Assembly (NCBI GenBank): GCA_003232015.1
Contig: QIKU01000090.1
Location: 1-7,074 of the forward strand
From: Gammaproteobacteria bacterium
GTDB taxonomy: Bacteria; Pseudomonadota; Gammaproteobacteria; UBA6429
Length of the DNA: 7,074 bases
Direction of reading: 5' to 3'
Shown: positions 1 through 6,257 of the stretch, piece by piece
Position numbering within the stretch: position 1 is the stretch's first letter
Layout: each line of letters starts with the position of its first letter
Notes under the pieces: model-generated
Seen by the model: the letters and a program-made list of their open reading frames with translations, nothing else
Database searches by the model: none
Told to the model about the DNA's origin: nothing
Made by a program: the position numbers and the translations under genes

Positions 1-1825
1 GGGCTTGACTATCCCAGTCAGCTCTTATTTGCCGACCATCCAGAATAATATCATTCGCAGCATTTAAGGTGAGCGTCACATTATCGTTGCCCGTGTAAAA
101 TAGATTGGTATCGAAAGTAATATTACCGGGTTGAGAACCAACCGTTCCTGTGGGAATGATTGTAGTAGCTTCAGTTGTTGTTATTGTAACATTCACGCCG
201 TTATCCAACTGATCAGTAATTAAATCAACCCCGAGCTCTGCAGGTGTTCCTAATGTGTCAAACACCTTTGTGCTGTTCGCTATTGCGTTACTTGTTTCGA
301 TATTACCGGTTGCCCCACCACCACCAAAAACAATCGAAATGTCATACGGGTCGATCAACCACTCGCCACCCAAGCCCATAGCAGCCGTTGCATCCGGGGC
401 TTGGGTAATTTCAAAGCCTTTTAAACCCGATGTTTCGATAAAGCCACCATTACCGCCATTAGCACCACCACTCGCAAACAACTTGCCATAAATTCGGGCG
501 CTATCGGTCGCAAAGGTAATCAGTTTGCCGCCATTACCATTATTCGTTGCATCGGCCTTTACGGTTGAGTTTTCACTCAAGTAAATAAATTCCGCATTGC
601 GTATTTGTTTGTTCTGGCCGGTTTTATCGCCGCCGATTAATAATTCACCGCCGCCATTGGCACCGGAGGCATTCACTTGTGCATTATCAAACAAGCCAAC
701 ATTATTCCCCAATACTTTAATCTTGCCACCATTTCCATTTGTGTTAGCTTGTGCAGAGGTTTCACTGTTTTCAGTCAACAATGTTGTGTCGGTGGCATGT
801 AGTTCTATACTACCGCCATCGCCGTTTTCGCTATCGGCTTTTATTACGCCGCTGCTTGTTATATTTTCACCCACAACAACAATATTACCCGCGTTTTGGT
901 TTGCCGTGTTTGTTGATACATCCAAAGTACCGGTATTCACCACATCGGCACCGCCGCCTAATGTAAAGGTGCCATCGGCATTAACGACCGCACTGGTGGC
1001 TTGTTGCATATCACCGGTATTCACCGCACGCGAAAAAATATCCTGGCTCACACTCGCGGTGAGTAATATTCGCCCACCTTCGGCATTAATGTTGCCACTG
1101 TTTAAAACCGCAGGGTCAATGCCCAGTTCATTTTGTAACACTTCTTTAGTAATTCTTACACCGAGTAAACCGGTATTATCAAAGGTGACCACCGCCGCTT
1201 TACCGGCGGCCATATTCACAGCACCGAGTTTAGCGACGATCATGCCATCGTTTCTAACCTGTTTACCCAGTAAGGTTACATTACCACCAGTAGCCGCATT
1301 AATAATCCCGCTATTAATCACAAACCCGTCCGTGCCCACAACTTCGTTAAAGATATAGTTACCGTTCATAAAATCGCTGGGCTTAATATCCAAACCTGAT
1401 GCCATCAACCCACCGATATTAATGGATGAGGTTGCACTAAAAAAAATACCGTTAGGATTAACTAAAATAACCTGGCCATTGGCATCAATTTGCCCGCGAA
1501 TAGTCGAAGCGTTGTTACCGAGTATGCGGTTAAGTGAAATAGCACGGCTATTGGGTTGGATATATTGCACCCGCTCATTTTGCTCGACATTATAGCTTTG
1601 CCAGTCAATGGCCATGTTTTGGGTGTTTTGTTGAATGGTGGTTTGTAAGCCGGACTGGTTAATCGAGCCACTGCCACCGACCACCTGGCCGCCTTGAGGG
1701 GCGGCGTAGGCGGTGGAGAGCAAGCCTAAATGAAAAAATAAAAACGCACTGCCAAGTAACGTACCCGTTTTAAAATGTGAAGCAGTTTGAGATTTCGGAT
1801 TTATGCCATTAATATTTATTTCCAT
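1..1825 (-). CDS. Filamentous haemagglutinin/TPS-domain adhesin (TpsA-like), N-terminal 608 codons; continues past position 1
   Basis: Probable exported giant adhesin or exoprotein of the two-partner secretion type, carried across the outer membrane by a TpsB partner that is not in this window. Seen: an uninterrupted frame from an ATG at 1825, with AGGGG 9 nt upstream. A signal peptide of about 42 residues has a hydrophobic core (residues 22-37) and ends ...STAYAA-PQG. The TPS/haemagglutination-activity domain follows, with NPNGI at residues 123-127 after a RGQIDANGQVILV strand and later NSGNINAEGGRILLTAS. A beta-helix-like stretch (about 330-470) repeats NGxGGxI units. A WLIDPYDISI motif at 489-498 is typical of large haemagglutinin-family proteins. 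The 3' end lies outside the window, so it is unknown whether it carries a CdiA-type toxic C-terminus. It starts 77 nt after the lipoprotein gene on the same strand and may be cotranscribed. The family is secure; the function beyond secretion and adhesion is inference. Confidence 0.9.
   Translation of the reverse strand, partial: MEININGINPKSQTASHFKTGTLLGSAFLFFHLGLLSTAYAAPQGGQVVGGSGSINQSGLQTTIQQNTQNMAIDWQSYNVEQNERVQYIQPNSRAISLNRILGNNASTIRGQIDANGQVILVNPNGIFFSATSSINIGGLMASGLDIKPSDFMNGNYIFNEVVGTDGFVINSGIINAATGGNVTLLGKQVRNDGMIVAKLGAVNMAAGKAAVVTFDNTGLLGVRITKEVLQNELGIDPAVLNSGNINAEGGRILLTASVSQDIFSRAVNTGDMQQATSAVVNADGTFTLGGGADVVNTGTLDVSTNTANQNAGNIVVVGENITSSGVIKADSENGDGGSIELHATDTTLLTENSETSAQANTNGNGGKIKVLGNNVGLFDNAQVNASGANGGGELLIGGDKTGQNKQIRNAEFIYLSENSTVKADATNNGNGGKLITFATDSARIYGKLFASGGANGGNGGFIETSGLKGFEITQAPDATAAMGLGGEWLIDPYDISIVFGGGGATGNIETSNAIANSTKVFDTLGTPAELGVDLITDQLDNGVNVTITTTEATTIIPTGTVGSQPGNITFDTNLFYTGNDNVTLTLNAANDIILDGRQIRADWDSQA
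415..840 (-). repeat. Degenerate NGxGGxI protein repeats in the adhesin
   Basis: Within the adhesin, residues about 330-470 contain repeated asparagine/glycine turns: NGDGGSIEL, NGNGGKIKV, GANGGGELL, NGNGGKLIT and GANGGFIET. They lie roughly 25-45 residues apart and are separated by beta-strand-like segments. This is the usual look of a right-handed beta-helix in TpsA proteins. The repeats are too diverged at DNA level to be simple tandem DNA repeats. Confidence 0.6.
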
Positions 1826-1878
1826 TTTTTATTTCCCCTGCTCATCACTGAGTACGCGATTAAAAACAAACAACTTTA

Positions 1879-1904
1879 AGCTCCCTGTTTTATGGCAAAC
1901 AGCT
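1879..1904 (-). terminator. Possible weak hairpin/attenuator after the lipoprotein gene
   Basis: Directly at the lipoprotein stop codon the minus strand can fold CTGTTT (1902-1897) against AAACAG (1890-1885) around a GCCATA loop, with a bulged outer AGCT/AGCT extension. The T-rich tract comes about 10 nt later rather than directly after the stem, so this is a poor intrinsic terminator. It may only attenuate readthrough into the adhesin gene. Low confidence. Confidence 0.3.
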
Positions 1905-2796
1905 ATTTTGTTAAAATCATAAAAATTGAATTAGTGCCATTGGTGGTGGCATACCACATTTCGGTGCCTTTCCCTGCACCATCCACTGCCACCACACTGG
2001 CAAAACCGGTGTAGTCCGGTGATGTGCTGATAGTGCAATTTTTTGTGTCCGTAATTGTTTCACCTGTCAACGGATAAATATTTTTAGGTGCACCTGCTGT
2101 AAGCGACCCAGCATGACCACATTGTGGATCAGAGGAATCACCGCTAGAAATATATATGTAGCTGCCAACATTAGTAACGACGTTAAAACTGTCAACTACA
2201 AAATCAGAAGTTTTCATCCTAGTAAGAACCATTTTGATACTGCCCGGAACTGCTGAAACCCACGAAAGAACAACGTTATTTGAAATACGATCCTTCGTCG
2301 CCGCATTATTATAAGCCGTCGAGAACGATCCCTTAATAGTTCCAGACACAAAATCCCCACTGCCCGCAAAGCTCAAGTCAATACTGGATTCCGGAACAAC
2401 GGTACCACTGACCACTACATTATTTTCGACCATCACACCATCGTTATACACCGTGGCCGTACCGACAATATTCGGCGTAACAGCGGTAATGGTGCCTTTA
2501 TAAAGAATGTTGGTGGCAATATCAAAAAAGATAAATTTTTGATTCGGTAAATCACCATACACCATGCCTTTTATGTCGGCTAAGGTTTCAGCAACATCGA
2601 CCCCACTCACGGTAAAAGTGCCACTACCATCACCATTGGTGGTAAACAACCCTTGCGCATCATCGATGGCGGGTTCTGGCGGAGGGGTCGGCGCACTCCC
2701 CCCGCCACCCCCACAACCCACGCCGATAGCGGCAATGAATAAACTCATCAATAGTATTGCAAAAAATGGAGAGCGGTTTTTTGTGGTGGTAGCCAT
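1903..2796 (-). CDS. Putative lipoprotein of unknown function, Gly-rich linker, beta-rich (297 aa)
   Basis: I do not recognise a named family. Seen: a charged N-terminus (KNR at residues 6-8), a hydrophobic segment (11-25) and a lipobox-like IGVGC with the candidate lipidated Cys at 28. A five-glycine run (29-33) and a proline-rich linker (36-42) follow. This Cys-Gly-run-Pro layout is common in outer-membrane or surface lipoproteins of marine gammaproteobacteria. Glycine at the -3 position of the lipobox is not ideal. The rest (about 47-297) is rich in Thr, Ser, Val and Gly with alternating hydrophobic residues, suggesting beta structure. The only other cysteines, 226 and 254, could form a disulphide. 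The ATG at 2796 has AAGGA 9 nt upstream. Leader copy A lies about 45-180 nt upstream of this start and copy B precedes the LysM effector gene, so the two may be co-regulated. The TPS adhesin starts 77 nt downstream, so a surface accessory role is possible but unproven. Confidence 0.8.
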   Translation of the reverse strand: MATTTKNRSPFFAILLMSLFIAAIGVGCGGGGGSAPTPPPEPAIDDAQGLFTTNGDGSGTFTVSGVDVAETLADIKGMVYGDLPNQKFIFFDIATNILYKGTITAVTPNIVGTATVYNDGVMVENNVVVSGTVVPESSIDLSFAGSGDFVSGTIKGSFSTAYNNAATKDRISNNVVLSWVSAVPGSIKMVLTRMKTSDFVVDSFNVVTNVGSYIYISSGDSSDPQCGHAGSLTAGAPKNIYPLTGETITDTKNCTISTSPDYTGFASVVAVDGAGKGTEMWYATTNGTNSIFMILTK

Positions 2797-2840
2797 GAAG
2801 GTACATCCTTATCTTTTGTTAGGGTCTATATATAAGGAAT

Positions 2841-2976
2841 GAAAAAAATGCATCCCTTTATTTTTGTGCCCCGAATTTAACAAATAAAATAAATGTGCGC
2901 TATGCACGGTTCTCAGATTTTTAAAGACAGTGGGTAAGTTGATTGTTTTTTGAGCAATATTGGAAGTTGTGTAGGG
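2841..2976 (-). repeat. Leader element copy A (direct repeat of 4771-4904), upstream of the lipoprotein gene
   Basis: About 130 bp align with copy B in the same orientation. The core 2887-2930 matches 4817-4860 over 44 nt with one mismatch (position 2913, T versus C). The flanks align with scattered substitutions and small indels. On the coding (minus) strand the core contains TCTTTAAAAATCTG followed by the hairpin GTGC-ATAGC-GCAC (2907-2895). It ends about 45 nt before the lipoprotein start codon. Lying upstream of a gene in both copies suggests a shared promoter, operator or 5' untranslated leader, but I could not place convincing -35/-10 boxes. Confidence 0.85.
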
Positions 2977-3164
2977 ATTGACTGACAACAATAAAATAAA
3001 TATAGAACCGTTCTAAGAGAACTAAAAGGGAGGGAGGCAAACAATATCAACAAGAAAATATTTCCTTTTTGTATATTTACTCAGGCAATATGGAATTTTT
3101 ATAATGTAAATCAAGTGCCGCTTTAAACTTTCAAGCATACTAATTGCTGCCTGTAAATTAATCG
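2977..3164. other. AT-rich intergenic stretch between effector fragment and leader copy A
   Basis: No supportable gene. It contains the overlapping palindromes listed at 3003-3022. It also carries AATAAAATAAAT at 2990-3001, repeating 2883-2894 inside leader A, where the repeat is likewise followed by a short dyad and a GTTCT. The only minus-strand frame of note encodes 38 residues (3138-3022) and lacks a close ribosome binding site. This is where a second immunity gene would be expected if the effector fragment upstream had kept one, but none is recognisable. Confidence 0.5.
3003..3022. promoter_or_regulatory. Overlapping palindromes, possible operator or alternative hairpins
   Basis: TAGAAC-C-GTTCTA (3003-3015) is a perfect 6-bp dyad with a one-base centre. 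It overlaps a second perfect dyad, GTTCT-AAG-AGAAC (3010-3022), so the GTTCT arm can pair with either side. This alternating AGAAC/GTTCT/AGAAC layout could be two adjacent protein half-site pairs upstream of leader A. It could also be chance in AT-rich DNA. No regulator is identified. Confidence 0.35.
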
Positions 3165-3165
3165 T

Positions 3166-3325
3166 TTAAAAATTGCATCCCGTTACTTTAAATAAGCCAA
3201 CATACTTAAAATTAGTATCATAAATATTTTTTACTACCTGGCTGGCACCATAACTGGTCGCCACACTGCCGATACTAATCACTAATGCTGCCGCCCAATT
3301 AATGTACTAATTAGTGCCATGATAA
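3166..3325 (-). pseudogene. Orphan C-terminal fragment of a LysM-effector paralogue
   Basis: From TGG at 3297 to TAA at 3168-3166 the minus strand encodes 43 residues that align without gaps to the effector's C-terminus (residues 278-320). By eye about 21 of the first 40 are identical, including W-x-AALVI, IGSV, SY, K-x-x-YDT and TG. The DNA match runs from 3171-3300 against 3800-3900. Homology fades upstream, where LFYHGTN resembles the effector's LFFIATP but is followed by an in-frame TAG. It has no start codon or ribosome binding site. It begins within about 10 nt of the stop of the 141-aa gene. It is best read as the tail of a displaced or duplicated effector gene, as in polymorphic toxin loci that keep orphan C-terminal modules. 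The origin is inferred; the homology is seen directly. Confidence 0.85.
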
Positions 3326-3333
3326 AATAACCG

Positions 3334-3759
3334 TTAAAAAAATTTTCCAACGATATAAAAAGTGAACATAGAGACAAACATGACAATGCCGACCAGTGCG
3401 GTTAAAATATACAGATACATATAAATTTCAGAAGCCATTCTGAGGGGTGGCTCTATCGGTAAATCAGTTTGAAGCCCTTTAAAACGTTTTTTTCGTGCAA
3501 AATTTGGAAAGGTGATTAAAAATGTATAATAACTGGACTTAAATAAGCTAAATGGCCAAAGTGAAAGCATCGAAATTTCACCGAGGGAAAAATATTTGTC
3601 GTTAAAGACAATGGAGTCCAGTCGACGTGACAGCAAGAAGGTTAGAATATGTATAAAAATTGTTAAGATAATAAAAAATAATCCAAAAAGAAGAAATGAA
3701 GATAAAGCAATGGTAGCTAATCCGTCTGTGTGTAAAAAGAGGCTATCAATTACCGACAT
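3334..3759 (-). CDS. Small inner-membrane protein, candidate immunity protein of the LysM effector (141 aa)
   Basis: I do not recognise the family. Seen: two strong membrane segments (residues about 15-43 and 113-137) and a weaker hydrophobic, aromatic segment in between (62-86). These are separated by a basic ARKKRFKG stretch (88-95) and a polar loop. There is no cleavable signal peptide, so an integral cytoplasmic-membrane protein is expected. The ATG at 3759 lies 10 nt inside the end of the LysM gene, with GGGG about 10 nt upstream, so the two are probably translationally coupled. Immunity proteins of pore-forming or membrane-depolarising toxins are typically small polytopic inner-membrane proteins encoded right after the toxin, which matches here. 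An alternative is an accessory or secretion factor. The immunity role is inference from context and topology. Confidence 0.75.
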   Translation of the reverse strand: MSVIDSLFLHTDGLATIALSSFLLFGLFFIILTIFIHILTFLLSRRLDSIVFNDKYFSLGEISMLSLWPFSLFKSSYYTFLITFPNFARKKRFKGLQTDLPIEPPLRMASEIYMYLYILTALVGIVMFVSMFTFYIVGKFF

Positions 3760-4721
3760 AAATTCGATACCCCGGTTATTTTGGTTAAATCCACATGCCT
3801 AAGTTTGGTGTCATAAAGGTATTTAGCACCTGACCCAGTCGCATAACTGGCCACCACACTGCCGATACCAATCACTAATGCTGCCACCCAACCAACGGGG
3901 GTTGCGATAAAGAATAAAGTTATACCTGTTGCAACGCCAAAAGCAGCCCCGCCAGCCAAACCACCCAAACTCTCCACTAAGATCTGGTTTTTTTGGAGTT
4001 TTGATTCACTCTGCGCAATATCATGACAAGCAACACCTAATCCTGCAATAGCAAGCAGTATACCACCGGTACGCGCCATGCGAGACAGGTTGTTCATTCG
4101 TGTTATCTGGCGGGTGATATTGCCAGTGGGGTGACGACCCCGCTTTCTTGATATTCGCAGTATCTCGCTACTGGTTTTGTTTTTGTTTAATACTCTTCTC
4201 AGCGGTCCGAGCTTCTCATTTAATTGACTGATGGTTTTACGGCGGCGGTGGTCGTATTGGCCTTTGGTTATTTTTTCGGTTTTGTAGTCGTTATAGTATT
4301 GCACAATCTCTGCCAAGTGACTCGTGTTACTTTGAAACGTGGTTTTAGCCGCAGTTAATGTTGCTGCACCGGAGCCTAAAATAATGGGGGCTAAACTTGA
4401 CAGTGTGTTGCGGCCTTGCGGTGTAGTGTTGTTAAACTGCTGCTGCAAGAGTTGGAGTTCGGCTTTGCTGATATTGAACAGCGGGGTTTGTTGTTTTTCG
4501 AGGGGGCTGGCATAGCATTGTGTGGGAACATCGAGCATTAAAAGCTGGTTGGGGGTAATGTAGTTTGGGTTTGTAACCCTGGGGTTGTCTTTTTGTATTT
4601 GCTCAATAATTGTTTGGCGTTTTTGTGGTAACATCGAGCCGTAATAGCGGTTAATAATGCGCGTTAGATTGTCGCCAGGGCGAACATGGTAAGCAATAGT
4701 GTCGAGCTGACTAGCTGTCAT
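3750..4721 (-). CDS. LysM-domain protein with C-terminal Gly-rich membrane hairpin, putative membrane-active effector (323 aa)
   Basis: Seen, in order: an N-terminal LysM-like module (about 11-65, opening YHVRPGDNLTRI and closing NPNYITPNQLLML) that would bind peptidoglycan or glycan; a Gln-rich helical stretch; a strongly basic middle (158-217); a short hydrophobic segment (219-231); and a glycine-zipper-like hydrophobic hairpin (253-273 and 276-293, turn at ATP-VGW). A polar tail ends in CR. There is no signal peptide, so export would need a specialised route, for example type VI secretion, where LysM-bearing effectors are known. The hairpin recalls pore-forming toxin hairpins, although no named toxin family was recognised. 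The start at 4721 is preferred because AAGGA sits 11 nt upstream. A TTG at 4763 would add 14 residues but has no such site. The gene follows leader copy B and overlaps the next gene, a candidate immunity gene. Toxicity is inferred. Confidence 0.8.
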   Translation of the reverse strand: MTASQLDTIAYHVRPGDNLTRIINRYYGSMLPQKRQTIIEQIQKDNPRVTNPNYITPNQLLMLDVPTQCYASPLEKQQTPLFNISKAELQLLQQQFNNTTPQGRNTLSSLAPIILGSGAATLTAAKTTFQSNTSHLAEIVQYYNDYKTEKITKGQYDHRRRKTISQLNEKLGPLRRVLNKNKTSSEILRISRKRGRHPTGNITRQITRMNNLSRMARTGGILLAIAGLGVACHDIAQSESKLQKNQILVESLGGLAGGAAFGVATGITLFFIATPVGWVAALVIGIGSVVASYATGSGAKYLYDTKLRHVDLTKITGVSNLCR

Positions 4722-4770
4722 GATAGTTATCATCCTTGTTGAGCAGGCTTTGCTGAAGTACAAAAGAAGT

Positions 4771-4904
4771 AGAAAAACCTACCCCTTTATTTTTTATGCC
4801 CCAAATTTAACAGATTAAATAAATGTGCGCTATGCACGGTTCCCAGATTTTTAAAGACAGGAGTTAGGTTGATTATTTTTTGAGCAGATTGTGTTGGTGT
4901 AGCG
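4771..4904 (-). repeat. Leader element copy B (direct repeat of 2841-2976), upstream of the LysM gene
   Basis: Same orientation and similar position as copy A: it ends about 50 nt before the LysM start codon, versus about 45 nt for copy A. The core 4817-4860 is identical to 2887-2930 except at 4843. It includes the hairpin GTGC-ATAGC-GCAC (minus strand, 4837-4825) and the TCTTTAAAAATCTG stretch just upstream of it. Between the core and the start codons the copies diverge, sharing only GGGGCA, an AAATAAAGGG-like tract and an AAGGATG at the ribosome binding site. Confidence 0.85.
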
Positions 4905-4931
4905 TCAGGCATTTATTTAATTAAGGTATAT

Positions 4932-6194
4932 TCAATTTTTTGATTTAGCAATCACAACACAGTTACGTCCTTTTTGTTTGGCAGCATACAATGCCTTGTC
5001 GGCTTTTTTAAGTGTGTCAAAGGGCGTTTTATGTTGTTCCTGGTGTTCGGCCAGGCCAATGCTGACGGTATAGCGTAAGTTTTTTGGTGTGGATTTTTTA
5101 CGCTTATTACGGGTATGCTTTTTATGTTTTTCGGAGCGTTTGGGTCGGTCATCGGTATTGCGGATATTGAATGAATCTTTTTCTATTTGTTTGCGTAATT
5201 GATCGGCATAGTCGGCAGCTTCTGCTGCTGTTTTTCCATTGTAGACTAAGGTGAATTCTTCGCCGCCATAGCGATAGGCCTTGGCTCCACCTGGGGCTGA
5301 ACGTAAATGCCCGGCCAGTTTTCGCAGCACCTGATCACCAACATCATGGCCATAGGTATCATTTACTTTTTTAAAGTGATCAACGTCAAACATCGCCAGT
5401 GTGTAATTGGGTCCCAGTGACATTAAATATTGTTTAAGTGCGCGCCTTGATGCCAGACCGGTAAGTTCGTCATGGTAGGCGAGGGTGTAAGAATTTAAAA
5501 TGATACTGGTAATTAAAGCACTGCCAACGAGTGTATAAAACAGAATAAAGGCATCAGGATTATCAATATTTAAAAACGACAGGAATAAAAATATTAAACT
5601 GGCAAAGAAGCCACCGAGTCTGACTGAAGGCTGATGAATAATAAGTGATGCCAGCACCAGTAAACTGAATTCAAAGCTGATAATACTTATTTGTGGTATA
5701 TAGACTGCTCGATGGTTGAGAATGCTTAGGTACTCTGCATTAAAAACACTTGAAATTGAGCTAACAGGAAAACGAAGTAACAGGGCAACAATAATGACTT
5801 GCGTAATAACGATGGCCAGTTGTTTTTGTCCATAACGGCTGAGTATGCCGCGTTCTTTGGTTAGTGAAAATATCACAAAGTTTAGTGGCAACAAAAAGGT
5901 GACATAATTTGTTAATTGTTCACGTTGTGTCATGTTTAATAGAGGATTTTCTCTAAACATAAGCTGGCTAATCACCCAGTACGACAGACATAACAAAACC
6001 AGAATCATAAATTCCCGGTTATTGTTAAAAATAAATGCAAGCACCAGTGCTGCAATAAAAATAACATAGGGAAGCAGGGGCAAGGCGAAGAATATGGGTT
6101 GAGTAATGTAAGTTATTTCAGAAATAAAACTAACGATGATAATCGTAATAAGCGTGGGCGTGCTGAGTAAATAAATGGAACGGCGTAAATCCAA
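4932..6194 (-). CDS. Membrane-anchored GGDEF diguanylate cyclase (420 aa)
   Basis: Makes cyclic di-GMP from two GTP at the inner membrane. Seen: about eight hydrophobic segments (roughly 10-26, 34-56, 61-79, 97-112, 124-140, 164-186, 193-208 and 214-233) form a membrane sensor region of no recognised type. A GGDEF domain follows: DELTGLASR (242-250), metal-site strand FDVDHFKKVNDTYGH (269-283), active-site RYGGEEF (308-314), TVSIGLAE (376-383) and ADKALYAAKQKGRN (398-411). The key catalytic residues appear intact. The RxxD inhibitory site expected five residues before GGEEF is replaced by PGGA, so product feedback at that site is unlikely. A Lys/Arg-rich insert (350-371) precedes the TVSIGLAE strand. 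The start is TTG at 6194, with AAAGG 9 nt upstream. An in-frame TAA overlaps that region, so no earlier start is possible. It lies 63 nt after nadA on the same strand; the ligand sensed is unknown. Confidence 0.93.
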   Translation of the reverse strand: MDLRRSIYLLSTPTLITIIIVSFISEITYITQPIFFALPLLPYVIFIAALVLAFIFNNNREFMILVLLCLSYWVISQLMFRENPLLNMTQREQLTNYVTFLLPLNFVIFSLTKERGILSRYGQKQLAIVITQVIIVALLLRFPVSSISSVFNAEYLSILNHRAVYIPQISIISFEFSLLVLASLIIHQPSVRLGGFFASLIFLFLSFLNIDNPDAFILFYTLVGSALITSIILNSYTLAYHDELTGLASRRALKQYLMSLGPNYTLAMFDVDHFKKVNDTYGHDVGDQVLRKLAGHLRSAPGGAKAYRYGGEEFTLVYNGKTAAEAADYADQLRKQIEKDSFNIRNTDDRPKRSEKHKKHTRNKRKKSTPKNLRYTVSIGLAEHQEQHKTPFDTLKKADKALYAAKQKGRNCVVIAKSKN

Positions 6195-6197
6195 AGT

Positions 6198-6216
6198 ATT
6201 TTACCTTTAGTAAAAT
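6198..6216 (-). promoter_or_regulatory. Perfect inverted repeat covering the cyclase ribosome binding site
   Basis: ATTTTAC (6198-6204) and GTAAAAT (6210-6216) are perfect 7-bp arms around a 5-nt loop, in the 63-nt gap before the TTG start. The AAAGG ribosome binding site (6208-6204) lies in the loop and first stem base. As RNA, the hairpin would hold the site in the loop; as DNA, the dyad could be an operator. The role is inferred; the symmetry is exact. Confidence 0.5.
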
Positions 6217-6257
6217 GACCGAGATTTTCCGAAACTAAAGTTGCTTAAAAAAGTGTC

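Noticed and set aside
597..1358. Long plus-strand open frame of 253 codons opposite the adhesin
   Set aside because: It is the antisense shadow of a convincing haemagglutinin frame; its Pro/Ser/Leu-rich composition reflects reverse-read Gly/Asn repeats, and no ribosome binding site or domain is visible.
2698..2703. Six-base C/G run in the lipoprotein glycine tract as a phase-variation tract
   Set aside because: It is short and interrupted; contingency poly-G tracts are usually longer, and nothing else suggests switching.
2809..2991. 60-codon minus-strand frame across leader copy A
   Set aside because: It runs through the repeated leader and overlaps the lipoprotein's upstream region; copy B has no matching frame, so it is more likely noncoding.
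3022..3138. 38-residue minus-strand ORF downstream of the effector fragment, considered as a remnant immunity gene
   Set aside because: No ribosome binding site at proper spacing, no membrane segments comparable to the 141-aa protein, and no alignable similarity to it.
4722..4763. Upstream TTG start for the LysM gene, adding 14 residues
   Set aside because: The ATG at 4721 has AAGGA 11 nt upstream, and the extra residues precede the LysM module without resembling a signal peptide.
4803..4870. Leader repeat as an integron attC site (ATTTAAC ... GTTAGGT in copy B)
   Set aside because: The inner flanks are not complementary, copy A lacks the GTTRRRY end, and no integrase is present in the window.
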